Origin: Desulfoscipio geothermicus DSM 3669 | Lineage (GTDB): Bacteria; Bacillota; Desulfotomaculia; Desulfotomaculales; Desulfallaceae | Direction: 5' to 3' | NCBI RefSeq assembly: GCF_900115975.1 | Contig: NZ_FOYM01000028.1 | Span: 1-52,000 of the forward strand | DNA length: 52,000 nucleotides | Shown here: piece by piece, positions 25,064-32,078 of the stretch | Layout of the letters: each line of letters starts with the position of its first letter | How positions within the stretch are numbered: the stretch's first letter is position 1 | Notes under the pieces: model-generated | Databases searched by the model: none | The model's input: only the letters and a program-made list of their open reading frames with translations | Told to the model about the DNA's origin: nothing | Position numbers and translations under genes: made by a program

Positions 25064-25957
25064 ATGTTAAAAAAAAGATACTTCTATGACCGGCTGGGTT
25101 CGGCTTTGACCCTCTTTTGCGCCAGCCTGGTGATTGTTCTTACGGTATCAATTATTTATTTCATCAGTTCCAAAGGCATAGCAACTTTTATATCTGACGG
25201 AGTTAGCCTGCGGGAATTCCTGTTCAGTACCCAATGGTGGCCCGACCGTCCCCGGGCAGAAGGTGGGCCGCAGTTGGGTGCACTGTCAATGATTATAGGT
25301 TCGGTGCTTGTTTCCTTATTTGCGGTGGGGATTAGCGCCCCCCTTGGTATAGTAGTGGCGGTTTTCCTGGTGGAAATCGCGCCCGGTTGGGGGCAGCGAG
25401 TGCTGCAGCCGGCAGTTGAACTCCTGGCCGGCATTCCTTCTGTTGTATACGGTTATATCGGCCTTAGTTTGCTGGTACCTTTTATTAGGGATAATATCGG
25501 CGGCGGGGGTTTTAGCCTGTTGGCCGGATTTTTGGTTTTATCGGTAATGATTCTGCCTACTATTATCAGCGTTTCGGCGGACAGCATAAAAGCACTGCAT
25601 ATTGAGTGGAAGCATGCATCCTTGGCCCTGGGGGCCACTCGTTGGCAGACTATTCGCATGGTTTTAGTTCCCGCGGCGCGTTCCGGCCTGATTACCGCGG
25701 TAGTGTTGGGATTGGCCCGGGCCTTTGGGGAGGCTTTGGCCGTGCAAATGGTAATCGGTAACACGCGTCAGATTCCAACATCAATTCTTGACCCCATGAT
25801 GACACTAACCAGCGCCATCACCATGGACATGGGAGCCACAATCGCGGGTACTCCCTGGAACAACGCCCTGTGGTCCATGGGTCTGATCTTGTTGCTGATG
25901 TCTTTGTTCTTTATCATGCTGATCAGGGTGGTTGTTAGGAGGGGGGTCGCTCAGTGA
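25064..25957 (+). CDS. pstC: Phosphate ABC transporter permease PstC
   Basis: 297 residues, six predicted membrane helices. The binding-protein-dependent permease (EAA) loop is visible as HASLALGATRWQTIRMVLVPAARSG. The N-terminal region after helix 1 contains the PstC-type long loop (STQWWPDRPRAEGGPQLGAL). It forms the membrane channel with PstA. AAAGGAG precedes the ATG; its stop overlaps the pstA GTG by 4 nt. Confidence 0.95.
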   Translation: MLKKRYFYDRLGSALTLFCASLVIVLTVSIIYFISSKGIATFISDGVSLREFLFSTQWWPDRPRAEGGPQLGALSMIIGSVLVSLFAVGISAPLGIVVAVFLVEIAPGWGQRVLQPAVELLAGIPSVVYGYIGLSLLVPFIRDNIGGGGFSLLAGFLVLSVMILPTIISVSADSIKALHIEWKHASLALGATRWQTIRMVLVPAARSGLITAVVLGLARAFGEALAVQMVIGNTRQIPTSILDPMMTLTSAITMDMGATIAGTPWNNALWSMGLILLLMSLFFIMLIRVVVRRGVAQ

Positions 25958-26838
25958 ACAATATAACCAAAGACCGCTTGGCTACAGCGATGTTCTGGTT
26001 GGGGGCCGGGTTGGTGTTGTTGATTTTGGGTACACTGATCGCTTATATTTTTTATCACGGCATAAAGTCCATTGACTGGAAATTCATTACTTCACCGCCG
26101 CAATCAATCAGGGCCGGCGGCGGAATAGGCCCGCAAATATTCAATTCCTTCTACATTCTTATTTTAACCATGAGTATATCTATTCCCATCGGCCTGCTGG
26201 GCGGAATATACCTGGCTGAATATGCCGGGCGTAGCAAAATGGCGGAGGGTATCCGCGTGGCTATTGAAACGCTAACATCGCTACCATCCATTGTAGTGGG
26301 ATTGTTCGGTCTGCTGGTGTTCGTCAATATAACGGGTTGGGGTTATTCACTGATGTCTGGCGCATTGGCCCTGACGGTATTCAACCTGCCATTCCTGGTG
26401 CGGGTTTCCGAGGAATCCATCAACGGTGTTTCCCGGGAATTGGCCGCGGGAAGCCTGGCCCTGGGGGCCACCAAGTGGCAGACCATTTGGGCTGTTATTA
26501 TACCCAGCGCTTTCCCCAGCTTGGTTACAGGAATCATCATTACATCGGGGCGCGTGTTCGGTGAAGCGGCGGCACTGTTGTATACCGCCGGTATGAGCAG
26601 CCCGGCGCTTGATTTCACCAACTGGAATATATTCAGCCCCAGTTCCCCGCTGAACCCATTCCGCCCGGCCGAAACGTTGGCCGTGCATATATGGAAGGTG
26701 AACTCAGAAGGGATAATTCCGGACGTGCGCAGGGTGGCAGACGGCTCAGCAGCAGTGCTGGTGATGGTGGTATTGGCTTTCAACTTCTGTGCCCGCTGGC
26801 TGGGCAGGCTCATATACCGTAGGCTGACGGCGGAATAA
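25954..26838 (+). CDS. pstA: Phosphate ABC transporter permease PstA
   Basis: 294 residues, six predicted membrane helices. EAA loop: ELAAGSLALGATKWQTIWAVIIPSAFPS. The segment PIGLLGGIYLAEYAGRS and the C-terminal SPSSPLNPFRPAETLAVHIWKV are typical of PstA. It starts with GTG overlapping the pstC stop. Normally pstB and phoU follow, but here a truncated sensor gene comes next and no ATPase gene is in the window. Confidence 0.95.
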   Translation: MNNITKDRLATAMFWLGAGLVLLILGTLIAYIFYHGIKSIDWKFITSPPQSIRAGGGIGPQIFNSFYILILTMSISIPIGLLGGIYLAEYAGRSKMAEGIRVAIETLTSLPSIVVGLFGLLVFVNITGWGYSLMSGALALTVFNLPFLVRVSEESINGVSRELAAGSLALGATKWQTIWAVIIPSAFPSLVTGIIITSGRVFGEAAALLYTAGMSSPALDFTNWNIFSPSSPLNPFRPAETLAVHIWKVNSEGIIPDVRRVADGSAAVLVMVVLAFNFCARWLGRLIYRRLTAE

Positions 26839-26881
26839 TCTTTATATAACACCTCTGATCAGGATAGGGGAGTTGTTGCGC

Positions 26882-27388
26882 ATGGAGGCTACTCCGACAG
26901 AAAACAAGCAAACAGAGCCGCTACTGGGGGTGAAGCACAAAAAACACAAGTGGAGCGATAGCCTTAGCTTTCAATCCAGGTTAATGATCGTTTTTGGTTT
27001 ACTACTTGTTTTAGTGCTGACAATCCAGGGAACGGCCACCTATATAATATCCAGAAACCTGCTTTTAAATTATATCGATGAAATGATGCTCAACTCGGCG
27101 GAAGGTGTGGCCAAAGAAATCGACCTATACACTTCCGCGGTAAATAGCCGGGAGATAATGAGGAAAACAGTTTATTTAGTGCAAAACGAGCGGGCCGCTT
27201 TTGTTGCCAGGGGCACGCCGGTACAAATCGACATACTTGACAACCGGGGCGGGAAGGTATACACGACCGAGGAAGTCAATGGGACAAGCCATTTGCCCGA
27301 CGCAGCGCGGAAAAAGATCCTGGGTACCCGGGAAGGCATTAACGAAGTAAAGAACCGTTTCAATTCGGGTGAATTAATCCAATCATAA
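26882..27388 (+). pseudogene. Truncated membrane sensor (possible phoR remnant)
   Basis: 168 residues: a hydrophilic N-terminus, one transmembrane helix (LMIVFGLLLVLVLTIQGTATYII) and the first part of an extracytoplasmic sensor domain. The frame stops at TAA (27386-27388) before any second membrane helix, HAMP or kinase domain. Codons after the stop still read protein-like (KASVATEKLAGTAE) until a second TAA about 45 nt on, suggesting decay of a longer gene. It follows pstA where pstB or phoR would be expected. It could alternatively be a genuine short sensor. Start chosen at ATG 26882; TTG at 26873/26876 possible. Confidence 0.55.
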
Positions 27389-27435
27389 AAAGCTTCCGTG
27401 GCCACGGAAAAACTGGCCGGGACGGCTGAATAAAG

Positions 27436-27471
27436 GGCGGGCGGTGATGGCGATGGAATTAACTGCCCGCC
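27436..27471 (+). terminator. Hairpin at the end of the pst operon
   Basis: GGCGGGC (27436-27442) pairs with GCCCGCC (27465-27471), followed by TGGTTTTAT. It lies downstream of the truncated sensor on the plus strand. Confidence 0.55.
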
Positions 27472-27508
27472 TGGTTTTATACATGATAACATTTGTAAAG
27501 AATAAAAA

Positions 27509-27533
27509 TCCCCGGAATGAACAATCCGGGGAT
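27509..27533 (-). terminator. Rho-independent terminator of phoB
   Basis: Perfect 9-bp stem ATCCCCGGA / TCCGGGGAT with a 7-nt loop. On the minus strand it is followed by TTTTATTCTTT, 35 nt after the phoB stop. Confidence 0.8.
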
Positions 27534-27567
27534 GAGCCAAGCCGGAATTATTTTTTTTAAGATATAA

Positions 27568-28287
27568 CTACTTATCGCTGAACCGGTAACCAACCCCCCT
27601 GACGGTCTCTATATACTTGGGATTGGCGGGGTCCTTTTCAATTTTCTGCCTGAGATATCGGATATGTACGTCTACAGTTCTGGTCTCACGCACGCTGTCA
27701 AAGCCCCAAATTTTTTCAAGCAAGTTATCCCTGGTAAAAACCCGACCGGGGTTTCCGGCCAGTAATACTAAGATCTCAAATTCCTTGGGCGAGAGTTCTA
27801 CTTTGTTATCTTCAAGATATACCTCGTATGACTCGGGCCTGATTCTCAAACTGCCGAACATGAGGTCCTTGCTATTGCTCTTTTCCTGTTCGCGCGGTGC
27901 CCGGGAACTTCTTTGCGCCATTCGTCTCAAGTGGGCCTTGATCCGGGCCAAAAGTTCTCTCGGGCTAAATGGTTTGGTAACATAATCATCCGCTCCTACT
28001 TCAAGCCCGACCACTTTATCGATCTCTTCGTCCTTGGCGCTTAAAATGATAATGGGAATGTTATAGGTTTCCGGGTTAAATCTTAACTGCCGGCAAACCT
28101 CAAGCCCGTCCTTGCCCGGCAGCATAATGTCCAGAATTATCAGATCGGGTTTTACATCCTGGGCCGTTTGCAGCGCGTCCAGACCGTTATCTGCAGTAAC
28201 AACCGTATAACCCTCACGCTTCAGGTTGTATGAAATTAATTCAAGGATATTTTTTTCATCGTCAACCACAAGTATTTTATAACTCAT
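27568..28287 (-). CDS. phoB: Phosphate response regulator PhoB/PhoP (OmpR family)
   Basis: 239 residues. Receiver domain with Asp9/Asp10, phospho-acceptor Asp53 in LIILDIMLPGKDG and the switch Lys in DDYVTKPFSP. The C-terminal winged helix has VELSPKEFEILVLLAGNPGRVFTRDNLLEKIWG and TVDVHIRYLRQKIE, closest to PhoB/PhoP. It is convergent to the pst genes and divergent from phoA. It lies behind its own Pho box, so it is likely autoregulated. No complete PhoR kinase gene is in the window. AAGGTG precedes the ATG. Confidence 0.9.
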   Translation of the reverse strand: MSYKILVVDDEKNILELISYNLKREGYTVVTADNGLDALQTAQDVKPDLIILDIMLPGKDGLEVCRQLRFNPETYNIPIIILSAKDEEIDKVVGLEVGADDYVTKPFSPRELLARIKAHLRRMAQRSSRAPREQEKSNSKDLMFGSLRIRPESYEVYLEDNKVELSPKEFEILVLLAGNPGRVFTRDNLLEKIWGFDSVRETRTVDVHIRYLRQKIEKDPANPKYIETVRGVGYRFSDK

Positions 28288-28319
28288 GCCTGCACCTTCC
28301 GAATATAACTCTATGGTTA

Positions 28320-28384
28320 ACTATAAAACAAAGTTGTTATGGTTTGATTTTGAACAATTTAAAACTATGTTAAGTTATTGTAAA
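28320..28384 (-). promoter_or_regulatory. Pho box and promoter of phoB
   Basis: On the minus strand, TTTACA (starting at 28384), TTAACA (28373), TTAAAT (28362) and ATAACA (28340) occupy positions 0, 11, 22 and 44. A TATAGT -10 hexamer starts at position 59 (complement of 28320-28325). The layout is identical to that of phoA. The leader to the ATG is about 25 nt. Confidence 0.7.
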
Positions 28385-28390
28385 CAAAAC

Positions 28391-28413
28391 AGCTGCCTTT
28401 TAGACCGGCAGCT
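28391..28413. terminator. Orphan hairpin between divergent phoB and phoA
   Basis: AGCTGCC (28391-28397) pairs with GGCAGCT (28407-28413) and is followed by TTTTT on the plus strand. No gene precedes it on that strand. It sits just upstream of the phoB Pho box. Its role is unclear. Confidence 0.45.
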
Positions 28414-28581
28414 TTTTGCTATACGGAGAAAGGAATTTCGTAATTTTTTTTAGATACGATCTCATCATATTTATTATAAATGTAATAAATGTAATCGGCA
28501 GCGTGAAAAACGAATCGGTGCCAATTCCTTTAAAATATATCACCGGGTGCGGCTATTGAATCAAGCGGTTAAATTTGTAGG

Positions 28582-28646
28582 TTAACTGATTTGTTACCGA
28601 AATTTAACAGCGGTATGGACCTGTTTTAACAACGCCCGGCTATAAT
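28582..28646 (+). promoter_or_regulatory. Pho box and promoter of the alkaline phosphatase gene
   Basis: TTAACT (28582), GTTACC (28593), TTAACA (28604) and TTAACA (28626) lie at 0, 11, 22 and 44 nt, with a consensus TATAAT -10 at 59 (28641-28646). There is no -35 hexamer, as in activator-dependent Pho promoters of Bacillus. The start codon is about 30 nt after the predicted transcription start. Confidence 0.75.
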
Positions 28647-28681
28647 AAAGGCACGTTGTAAATTAAAGAGGAGGTATGCAA

Positions 28682-30142
28682 GTGCTCAAACGGAATTTAC
28701 TGTGTAAGATTGTAGGTATTGTTGTTTTATTGGCTTTCCTGGCATTCAACATTATGCCGGGGTTCGTGGCCGATAGCCCTTTGCAGCCACAAATTGCTGA
28801 AGCCGCAGCAGCACCCAAGTATGTATTCTATTTTATCGGTGACGGCCTGGGGGCTTCCCAAAGACAGGCCGCCGAATATTATCTGCAAATGAAAAAGGGC
28901 GATAAAAATGCCAAGCTGCTTATGAACAAATTGCCGGTGGCCGGTATCAACACAACGCACTCGGCGGACAGTCTGGTAACCGACTCGGCGGCGGCGGGCA
29001 CTGCTTTGGCCGCCGGTCATAAAACAAACAACGGTGTAATCTCCATGCTGCCCGACGGAACAATTGTCAAAACCCTGATTGAAGCCGCTGAAGAAAAGGG
29101 GATGGCCACCGGCATAGCTACCACTACAAGGTTGACTCACGCCACTCCGGCGGTGTTTGCGGCTCATAATGAAAACAGAAATAATGAAAATGAAATCGCT
29201 GCGGACTTCCTGGACAGCGGTGTGGAGTTTTTTGCCGGTGGCGGGTACAGACATTTTGTTCCGCAAAACTGGCAATGGGGAAAATCTAAAAGGAAAGATG
29301 ATCGGAACATATTTAATGAGTTTGGCAAGCAAGGTTATAAGGTATTCGTAGGTGAACGTAACGGGGCAAAACAGTTTAAGAATTATCATCCAAACAGCAA
29401 AGAGAAAGTAATAGCGTCTTTTACTTCCTCGCACATGCCTTATGAAATAGACAGAATCAACGCTAACAGTGCAATCCCCAGTTTGGCGGAGATAACTGCC
29501 AAGGGCATTGAAGTTTTATCCAAGTATCCAAACGGTTTCTTCATGATGGTTGAGGGCGGCAGGATCGACCACGCCTGCCACGCCAACGACGCGCCGGCCA
29601 CCATCCACGATGTGCTGGCCTTTGACGCCGCCATCGCCAGGGCTTACGAATTTTACAAGCAGCATCCCAATGAAACATTGATTGTGGTTGTCGGCGACCA
29701 TGAAACCGGCGGCATGGGTTTGGGTTTTGCTAAAAACTATTTCCTGAAACTCGATGAACTGGCGGACGTGAAAGTATCCGTGGATGACACCCTGGAAGGC
29801 AAATATACCGGGGACAGAAACGCTTATTACCGGTATCTTGAACAAAACCTCGGTTTGGATAATTTAACGGCTGAAGAAAAGGCGGAAATTGAAATGGCCA
29901 TGGATATAGTGGACAGTAAAGTGGAAACCAAAGCATACGGCGGATACGATCCGGCGGCCATTGCCGCTACGCATGTGGTGTCCGAAAGGGCCAACCTGTA
30001 CTGGACCACTTACGCGCACTCCGGTACGGCCATACCGATGTCCGCCATAGGGGTTGGAGCCGCCAACTTTGCCGGGTATAAAGATAATACGGAAATAGCC
30101 GGGGCTATGGCGCAGGTAATGGGTTTTGATTTAAGGGAGTAA
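28682..30142 (+). CDS. phoA: Secreted alkaline phosphatase (PhoA family)
   Basis: About 486 residues. N-terminal signal peptide (IVGIVVLLAFLAFNIMPGF, cleavage probably near AEAAAA). The active-site serine is in VTDSAAAGTALAAG, and metal ligands are in FIGDGLG, GRIDHACHAND, VVGDHETGG and the late AHSGTAIP motif. It releases phosphate from phosphomonoesters outside the cell. GTG at 28682 is preferred because AGGAGG lies 7 nt upstream; the ATG at 28676 is only 1 nt from it. A strong Pho box precedes it. Confidence 0.94.
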   Translation: MLKRNLLCKIVGIVVLLAFLAFNIMPGFVADSPLQPQIAEAAAAPKYVFYFIGDGLGASQRQAAEYYLQMKKGDKNAKLLMNKLPVAGINTTHSADSLVTDSAAAGTALAAGHKTNNGVISMLPDGTIVKTLIEAAEEKGMATGIATTTRLTHATPAVFAAHNENRNNENEIAADFLDSGVEFFAGGGYRHFVPQNWQWGKSKRKDDRNIFNEFGKQGYKVFVGERNGAKQFKNYHPNSKEKVIASFTSSHMPYEIDRINANSAIPSLAEITAKGIEVLSKYPNGFFMMVEGGRIDHACHANDAPATIHDVLAFDAAIARAYEFYKQHPNETLIVVVGDHETGGMGLGFAKNYFLKLDELADVKVSVDDTLEGKYTGDRNAYYRYLEQNLGLDNLTAEEKAEIEMAMDIVDSKVETKAYGGYDPAAIAATHVVSERANLYWTTYAHSGTAIPMSAIGVGAANFAGYKDNTEIAGAMAQVMGFDLRE

Positions 30143-30158
30143 TAATTGGTTTAACACT

Positions 30159-30186
30159 GAATAGCCGGGAGCAATCCCGGCTATTC
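30159..30186 (+). terminator. Terminator after phoA
   Basis: Perfect 12-bp stem GAATAGCCGGGA / TCCCGGCTATTC with a GCAA tetraloop. Little T-tract. Confidence 0.7.
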
Positions 30187-30211
30187 AATTAATAATTGAA
30201 GGTGATTGGTT

Positions 30212-30478
30212 ATGTTTAATAATGTATGTCAAAGTTGCGGTATGCCGCTTACCGACGATAAGCTACTTGGTACGGAAAAGGGCGGCGCTGCAAGCAAGGA
30301 CTATTGCGTTTATTGTTATGAGGACGGCCGGTTTAAACAGCCCGACCTGACCATGGAGGCCATGATTGAGATCTGCGTGCCCCACATGAAGGAGAGCGGG
30401 ATGAAGGAAGAAGAGGCCAGAGCTATACTGAATGCTCACCTTCCCAAACTGAAGCGGTGGCAGTTTAGTAAAAAATAA
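30212..30478 (+). CDS. Putative zinc-ribbon domain protein
   Basis: 88 residues. Two cysteine pairs, CQSCGMPL near the N-terminus and YCVYCYEDG about 25 residues later, form a zinc ribbon of the type seen in small PF12674-like proteins. A helical C-terminal half follows (EAMIEICVPHMKESG). The ATG at 30212 is preceded by AAGGTGAT. It is 35 nt upstream of the CMD-family gene, so the two may be co-transcribed. Function unknown. Confidence 0.8.
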   Translation: MFNNVCQSCGMPLTDDKLLGTEKGGAASKDYCVYCYEDGRFKQPDLTMEAMIEICVPHMKESGMKEEEARAILNAHLPKLKRWQFSKK

Positions 30479-30504
30479 ACAGATATTAAGATGAGGTGAT
30501 GGTC

Positions 30505-30819
30505 ATGGAAATCAAGCATGTAAGTAATGCATTTCAAACCTTTTTAACTGAGGCTCCCGCTCATGCGCAAGCCTGGATGGAAGCGGTGAAAAAGCTGGAC
30601 GCCGCCGGCGCCCTTGATAATAAAACCGGGGAAATAGCTTATATCGCGGTGCTGGCCGCCGTTGGGCTGGAAAGCGGCATCCCTTTTCACGTAAAGCACG
30701 CCAGGGAACTGGGAGCTACCCGGGAAGAAATCATCAGTGCTGTCCTGCTTGGGATGCCCGCGGTGGGCAACCGGGTTGTGCAGGTGCTGCCCGTTGCGTT
30801 AAAGGCTTTTGACGAATAA
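30505..30819 (+). CDS. Carboxymuconolactone decarboxylase-family (AhpD-like fold) protein, cysteine-less
   Basis: About 104 residues with the CMD fold: ALDNKTGEIAYIAVLAAVGLESGIPFHVKHARELGATREEIISAVLLG. In AhpD-type enzymes the helix before HxxxARxxGAT carries a CxxC pair. Here that place reads IPFHVKH, so the redox cysteines are absent and peroxidase activity is unlikely. Start at ATG 30505 with GAGGTGATG upstream. It follows a zinc-ribbon gene and is closed by a terminator. Confidence 0.8.
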   Translation: MEIKHVSNAFQTFLTEAPAHAQAWMEAVKKLDAAGALDNKTGEIAYIAVLAAVGLESGIPFHVKHARELGATREEIISAVLLGMPAVGNRVVQVLPVALKAFDE

Positions 30820-30836
30820 GTTAGGTATGTGTGACT

Positions 30837-30874
30837 AAAAGAGCGGGTGGCCTATCAAAGCTGCCCGCTCTTTT
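30837..30874 (+). terminator. Rho-independent terminator after the CMD gene
   Basis: AAAAGAGCGGG (30837-30847) pairs with CCCGCTCTTTT (30864-30874), ending in a T-tract. Confidence 0.85.
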
Positions 30875-30899
30875 CTGTAGGTGAAACACCTTAATTTGA

Positions 30900-31080
30900 T
30901 TATTGGTTTAGCATACCCTTGGCCCGAGATTTCGATACCCGCTTGGGGGTTCGGGTACTGGTATAGTGACCAATAGTATTACTGATAGGCCGGCATGATC
31001 AAGTCATTACAAGGTGGTTATGGGTAATCAACATAACCACCTTGGGCTTGCGGCGCTCCGGTTAAAAGGGAGTACCAGTT
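30900..31080. repeat. Non-coding stretch with two strong hairpins
   Basis: No gene seen. A perfect 13-bp inverted repeat CAAGGTGGTTATG / CATAACCACCTTG with a 9-nt loop lies at 31010-31044. A smaller hairpin TACCCG/CGGGTA lies near 30936-30958. Neither has a T-tract nor matches a riboswitch class known to me. Confidence 0.5.
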
Positions 31081-31305
31081 CCTGTATAGCTTGACGGGCA
31101 AGTTTTTCAAGAAATACTGGAAAGCAACCCCCGAATTACGTTGAAAATATTGGAATGGACTAATTTGCGGTTGAAAGAAACTGAAGAACTTCTGGAGAGA
31201 ATAGCCTATGGGGATGCTAAGACCAGAATTTTATACCAGCTTTTAAAGTTATGTGATAATTTTGGCATTTACGAGCTGTTGCAATGCACTGTGCGTTCTT
31301 TTTAA
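31080..31305 (+). pseudogene. Remnant of a Crp/Fnr-family regulator
   Basis: In the frame ending at TAA 31303-31305 the sequence reads FQEILESNPRITLKILEW, then LRLKETEELLERIAYGD and KTRILYQLLKLC. This matches the long dimerisation helix region of Crp/Fnr regulators, just before the DNA-binding domain. The HTH is missing after the stop, and an in-frame TAG (31087-31089) interrupts the 5' side. No ribosome binding site or start is visible. I read it as a decayed fragment. Confidence 0.55.
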
Positions 31306-31439
31306 CACCGAATTTTAATATAGAGATAATTAATTTATTATTTTAATGGTAATTTACACCTGCATAAATATCGTAAAACAGAGAATACTATAATCAAATA
31401 TTGGGCAACATAATTTTTTTATATTCCATGGGGGTGGAG

Positions 31440-31772
31440 ATGGTGGAAGAAAAAAGTTTGGCGTTGTGGCACGACTCGTTTCCGGAACTCATGAAAACAA
31501 CGGCGGCCACGGGTTTGGTGCCACGGGAATTGCAACAATATGTCGCTCCCGCCCTGGAGGAATTTAGAAATGAAACGGCGGCGGAATTGGGGATGCCGGA
31601 CTATGCTTATATAGATAAGGGCGAATTGCCCAGCAGGCTGAACGGCAAGGTCGGCGGTGGAATGACGAAAAAAATGGTGGCCTTTGCCGAGGCCGTTTTA
31701 GCCTGGAATTATAAAAACAGGGTGCTATTAAATGATACTGAAATGAATCGGCCTGAGATGTTGACGGAGTGA
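31440..31772 (+). CDS. Divergent alpha/beta-type small acid-soluble spore protein
   Basis: About 110 residues. The middle part resembles alpha/beta SASP: LEEFRNETAAELGMP corresponds to the first conserved helix, and NGKVGGGMTKKMVAFAEAVL to the second (usually NGSVGGEITKRLV). The segment LVPRELQQYVAPA before it is also SASP-like. It is longer than classical SASPs (60-75 residues), with N- and C-terminal extensions. Alpha/beta SASPs coat DNA in spores and are cleaved by Gpr. ATG 31440 or 31428 are possible starts. Confidence 0.7.
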   Translation: MVEEKSLALWHDSFPELMKTTAATGLVPRELQQYVAPALEEFRNETAAELGMPDYAYIDKGELPSRLNGKVGGGMTKKMVAFAEAVLAWNYKNRVLLNDTEMNRPEMLTE

Positions 31773-31788
31773 ATTATTCAAGCTTGTT

Positions 31789-31828
31789 AAAAAGGCATGG
31801 CCCGGTGGAAAACCGGCCATGTCTTTTT
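31789..31828 (+). terminator. Rho-independent terminator after the SASP gene
   Basis: AAAAAGGCATGGCC pairs with GGCCATGTCTTTTT, with a further CGGT/ACCG inner stem. Confidence 0.85.
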
Positions 31829-32078
31829 GCCGTTAATCCTTGTTTTTTTCAATTTGAGGTCAAAATACTATTAACTAATAAGTTGTCATGATATAATTTA
31901 CCATTAAATCCGGTCTATGTATGAATGTAGGCAGCAAGATTAATTTTTTTTGTCACTCGGTATAGGTATAAAATAAAAAAATTTAAAAGGGAGGTGTGGG
32001 GATAATTTGGAGAATTTTCAAAATATATAATTAACTGCAACTGTTCTTTTGGGCGGAGCTTAAAAAGGAGGTGCTGTT
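31829..32078 (+). other. Leader region of the hdrA-mvh-hyp cluster
   Basis: AT-rich, with a TATAAT hexamer near 31895 lacking a clear -35. A second, orphan ribosome binding site AAGGGAGGTG (about 31986-31996) precedes only a 12-codon frame starting GTG and ending TAA near 32033. This could be a leader peptide or a remnant. hdrA has its own AAGGAGGTG site. Confidence 0.4.

Noticed and set aside
31986-32033. 12-codon frame with a good ribosome binding site before hdrA
   Set aside because: Too short to support as a gene and without Trp/His/Leu-type attenuator features; noted only in the leader entry.
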